Source: Klebsiella pneumoniae
Lineage (GTDB): Bacteria > Pseudomonadota > Gammaproteobacteria > Eutrophobiales > Eutrophobiaceae
Direction of reading: 5' to 3'
DNA: 56,828 nt
NCBI GenBank assembly: GCA_945878555.1
Contig: CAMDWI010000023.1
Coordinates: 1-56,828 of the forward strand
The notes beneath the pieces are model-generated. The model was not told the origin of the DNA. It saw only the letters and a list, made by a program, of their open reading frames with translations, and made no database searches. Made by a program: the position numbers and the translations under genes. Within the stretch, counting starts at the first letter, position 1; every line of letters starts with the position of its first letter. Of the stretch, positions 55,964 to 56,828 are shown piece by piece.

Positions 55964-56262
55964 TGTCATTTACATTAACCGGTAAAGCAAAATCAGATTT
56001 GAAGGCAATTGCCATTTTCACCGAACAACGTTGGGGAAAAGAGCAACGTAATTTGTACGTTAAACAAATGGACGACGCCTTTCATCTGCTTGCTGATGTA
56101 CCAATGACGGGTATAGCTTGCGATTACATTAAAAGCGGCTACAGAAAATTTCCTCAAGGCAGTCACATGATTTTCTACAGAATGGTAAAGAACAGCGACG
56201 TTGAGATAGTTCGAATTCTTCATAAGAGCATGGATGTTGAATCGAAATTCATAAACCCATAA
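55963..56262 (+). CDS. parE: ParE-family toxin
   Basis: 99 residues of the RelE/ParE superfamily: FTLTGKAKSDLKAIAIFTEQRWGKEQRNLYVKQMDDAF, SGYRKFPQGSHMIFYRM and VEIVRILHKSMD. ParE members poison DNA gyrase. It starts at ATG 55963 and its stop TAA (56260-56262) falls inside the attC R'' box. The module is in reverse orientation to its cassette, relying on its own promoter. Confidence 0.92.
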   Translation: MSFTLTGKAKSDLKAIAIFTEQRWGKEQRNLYVKQMDDAFHLLADVPMTGIACDYIKSGYRKFPQGSHMIFYRMVKNSDVEIVRILHKSMDVESKFINP

Positions 56263-56317
56263 CGACTAAACTCACGGGCGGCGCTTTGCGCCGTCCGTGT
56301 GGAGTGATTTGTTAGCG
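56257..56317 (-). repeat. integron attC site (end of brnTA cassette)
   Basis: Bounded by CCATAAC (56257-56263) and GTTAGCG (56311-56317), with the inner stem CACGGGCGGCG/CGCCGTCCGTG. On the minus strand its R'' CGCTAAC complements GTTAGCG at 220-214, which begins the brnTA cassette on the far side of the contig join. This supports the circular adjacency. Confidence 0.9.
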
Positions 56318-56589
56318 GAAATATCTTTTAGCGAACCAGAAATATACTTATGTATTACACTTGATACTAAAGTCTGGTAAGGGACGCCTTCTTCCGAAGC
56401 TTTCAATTGAACAGCCATCAAATCTCTATTAGAAATCCTGATATTGATTCGTTTGTCTTTACGTACAGTATCTTTTGCAGCAGAGACAAGTTCAACTCTG
56501 CGCTTTTTTGTAAGAACTGATTCAAAATCTCCAGCCTCAATTGCATTAAGAAGCTGCTTTTCCTCTTTACTCAATTTCACGTTCTTCAT
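56272..56589 (-). CDS. brnA: BrnA-like/CopG-type antitoxin
   Basis: 105 residues with a C-terminal ribbon-helix-helix-like segment (KDKRINIRISNRDLMAVQLKASEEGVPYQTLVSSVIHKYISG), as in BrnA and CopG antitoxins; the N-terminus (LSKEEKQLLNAIEAGDFES) is helical. It neutralises the BrnT toxin encoded upstream and represses the pair. The final residues (ANKSLHTDGAKRRP) are translated from the attC itself, a typical trait of cassette genes. Confidence 0.88.
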   Translation of the reverse strand: MKNVKLSKEEKQLLNAIEAGDFESVLTKKRRVELVSAAKDTVRKDKRINIRISNRDLMAVQLKASEEGVPYQTLVSSVIHKYISGSLKDISANKSLHTDGAKRRP

Positions 56590-56828
56590 GCCTCATCTCC
56601 GAAGTAAATTTTGGTGAATTTTCTACTTGGAATAATAGTTTTAAGAAATATCTCGTTTTTATTTTCAACATAAGGAACGAGGTAAACATAACTCTCAACC
56701 GCTACTACGAAAATTCGCTGATGAGAGTAATCCTGGCTATTTGGGTGAGCAATATCGTCAAGTAGACCATTATTTTCAATATAAAAAACAATTTCCTCGA
56801 ATGAAATTCCACGTTCAACAATTAATTG
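56586..56828 (-). CDS. brnT: BrnT-family toxin, C-terminal part (gene crosses the contig join)
   Basis: Continuation of the gene that starts at 164. The segment carries ...VVAVESYVYLVPYVENKN and ends IYFGDEA with a TGA (56588-56586) overlapping the brnA ATG. Bases 56701-56828 duplicate 1-128, so only one gene of 92 codons exists on the closed circle. Confidence 0.7.
   Translation of the reverse strand, partial: QLIVERGISFEEIVFYIENNGLLDDIAHPNSQDYSHQRIFVVAVESYVYLVPYVENKNEIFLKTIIPSRKFTKIYFGDEA
56701..56828. repeat. terminal direct repeat, right copy (circular closure)
   Basis: Exact copy of bases 1-128. Removing it gives a 56,700-bp circle. See the left copy for the alternatives. Confidence 0.95.

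Noticed and set aside
1..56828. Calling the circle a plasmid
   Set aside because: No replication initiator, partition, mobilisation or origin-like iteron array is visible; circularity could be an assembly effect.
1..56828. CRISPR arrays, tRNA or rRNA genes
   Set aside because: Scanning by eye found no regularly spaced repeats or cloverleaf/rRNA signatures; a tool run (CRISPRCasFinder, tRNAscan-SE) would settle it.

Overview
The window is a 56.8 kb stretch of bacterial DNA, most likely from the chromosome of a gammaproteobacterium. That assignment is an inference from gene content (bufferin operon, cusBA, mer, ArsS/ArsM, RNase T-like exonuclease, a chromosomal-type integron integrase); no rRNA or taxonomic marker is present. 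Bases 1-128 are repeated exactly at 56701-56828, so the contig closes into a circle of 56,700 bp. The join restores an intact 92-codon brnT gene inside an integron cassette. No replication, partition or mobilisation gene is visible, so the circle may be an assembly-graph cycle rather than a plasmid.

Layout. (1) 55.2 kb through the join to 2.7 kb: an integron with an IntI-type integrase (1725-2723), an attI-side region with two 56-bp repeats, and four cassettes delimited by attC sites: a CoiA-like nuclease, a lipoprotein, brnTA and parDE. A fifth unit holds an orphan HTH antitoxin and the stub of its toxin. (2) 2.8-5.8 kb: DUF4160/DUF2442, DUF924, an RNase T-like exonuclease, thioredoxin 2 and an SDR. 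(3) 5.8-18.8 kb: a long minus-strand lipid and photo-oxidative-stress cluster (FAD oxidoreductase, TonB receptor, DUF1475, DUF1295, DUF2878, Cfa, DUF1365, FAD amine oxidase, fatty-acid desaturase, a two-component system) and a divergent photolyase. (4) 18.8-28.8 kb: rhodanese, a candidate small RNA, a fatty-acid hydroxylase, a bufferin operon (bufA-bufB-bufC-DoxX) running into an EAL phosphodiesterase, then secreted and membrane proteins. (5) 29-37.9 kb: metal resistance, with cusBA-type Cu/Ag efflux bracketed by a gene and a duplicated copy of its 3' end, and merR/merTP plus a GDCCVxC protein without merA. (6) 38.5-48.2 kb: a ten-gene plus-strand run with arsS, a TVP38-flavoprotein fusion, two rSAM-associated transferases, DUF3047, arsM and pstSCAB, read here as a candidate arsenosugar/arsenolipid locus with its own phosphate-type (possibly arsenate) transporter. 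(7) 48.3-55.1 kb: ECF sigma and zinc anti-sigma, AraC regulator opposite an AhpD-like/thioredoxin pair, quinone reductase, VOC protein, a PQQ alcohol dehydrogenase with the Asp-x-Asp lanthanide signature, cytochrome c and a GFA-family protein.

Taken together, the region is rich in metal, metalloid and oxidative-stress functions: copper sequestration (bufferin) and export (Cus), mercury uptake and binding proteins, arsenic methylation and probable arsenosugar synthesis, and membrane-lipid modification with DNA photorepair. The strongest candidate for a little-described system is the arsS-arsM-pst operon. Next are the bufferin operon with its internal RNA hairpin and attached EAL gene, and the candidate small RNA near 19.3 kb.
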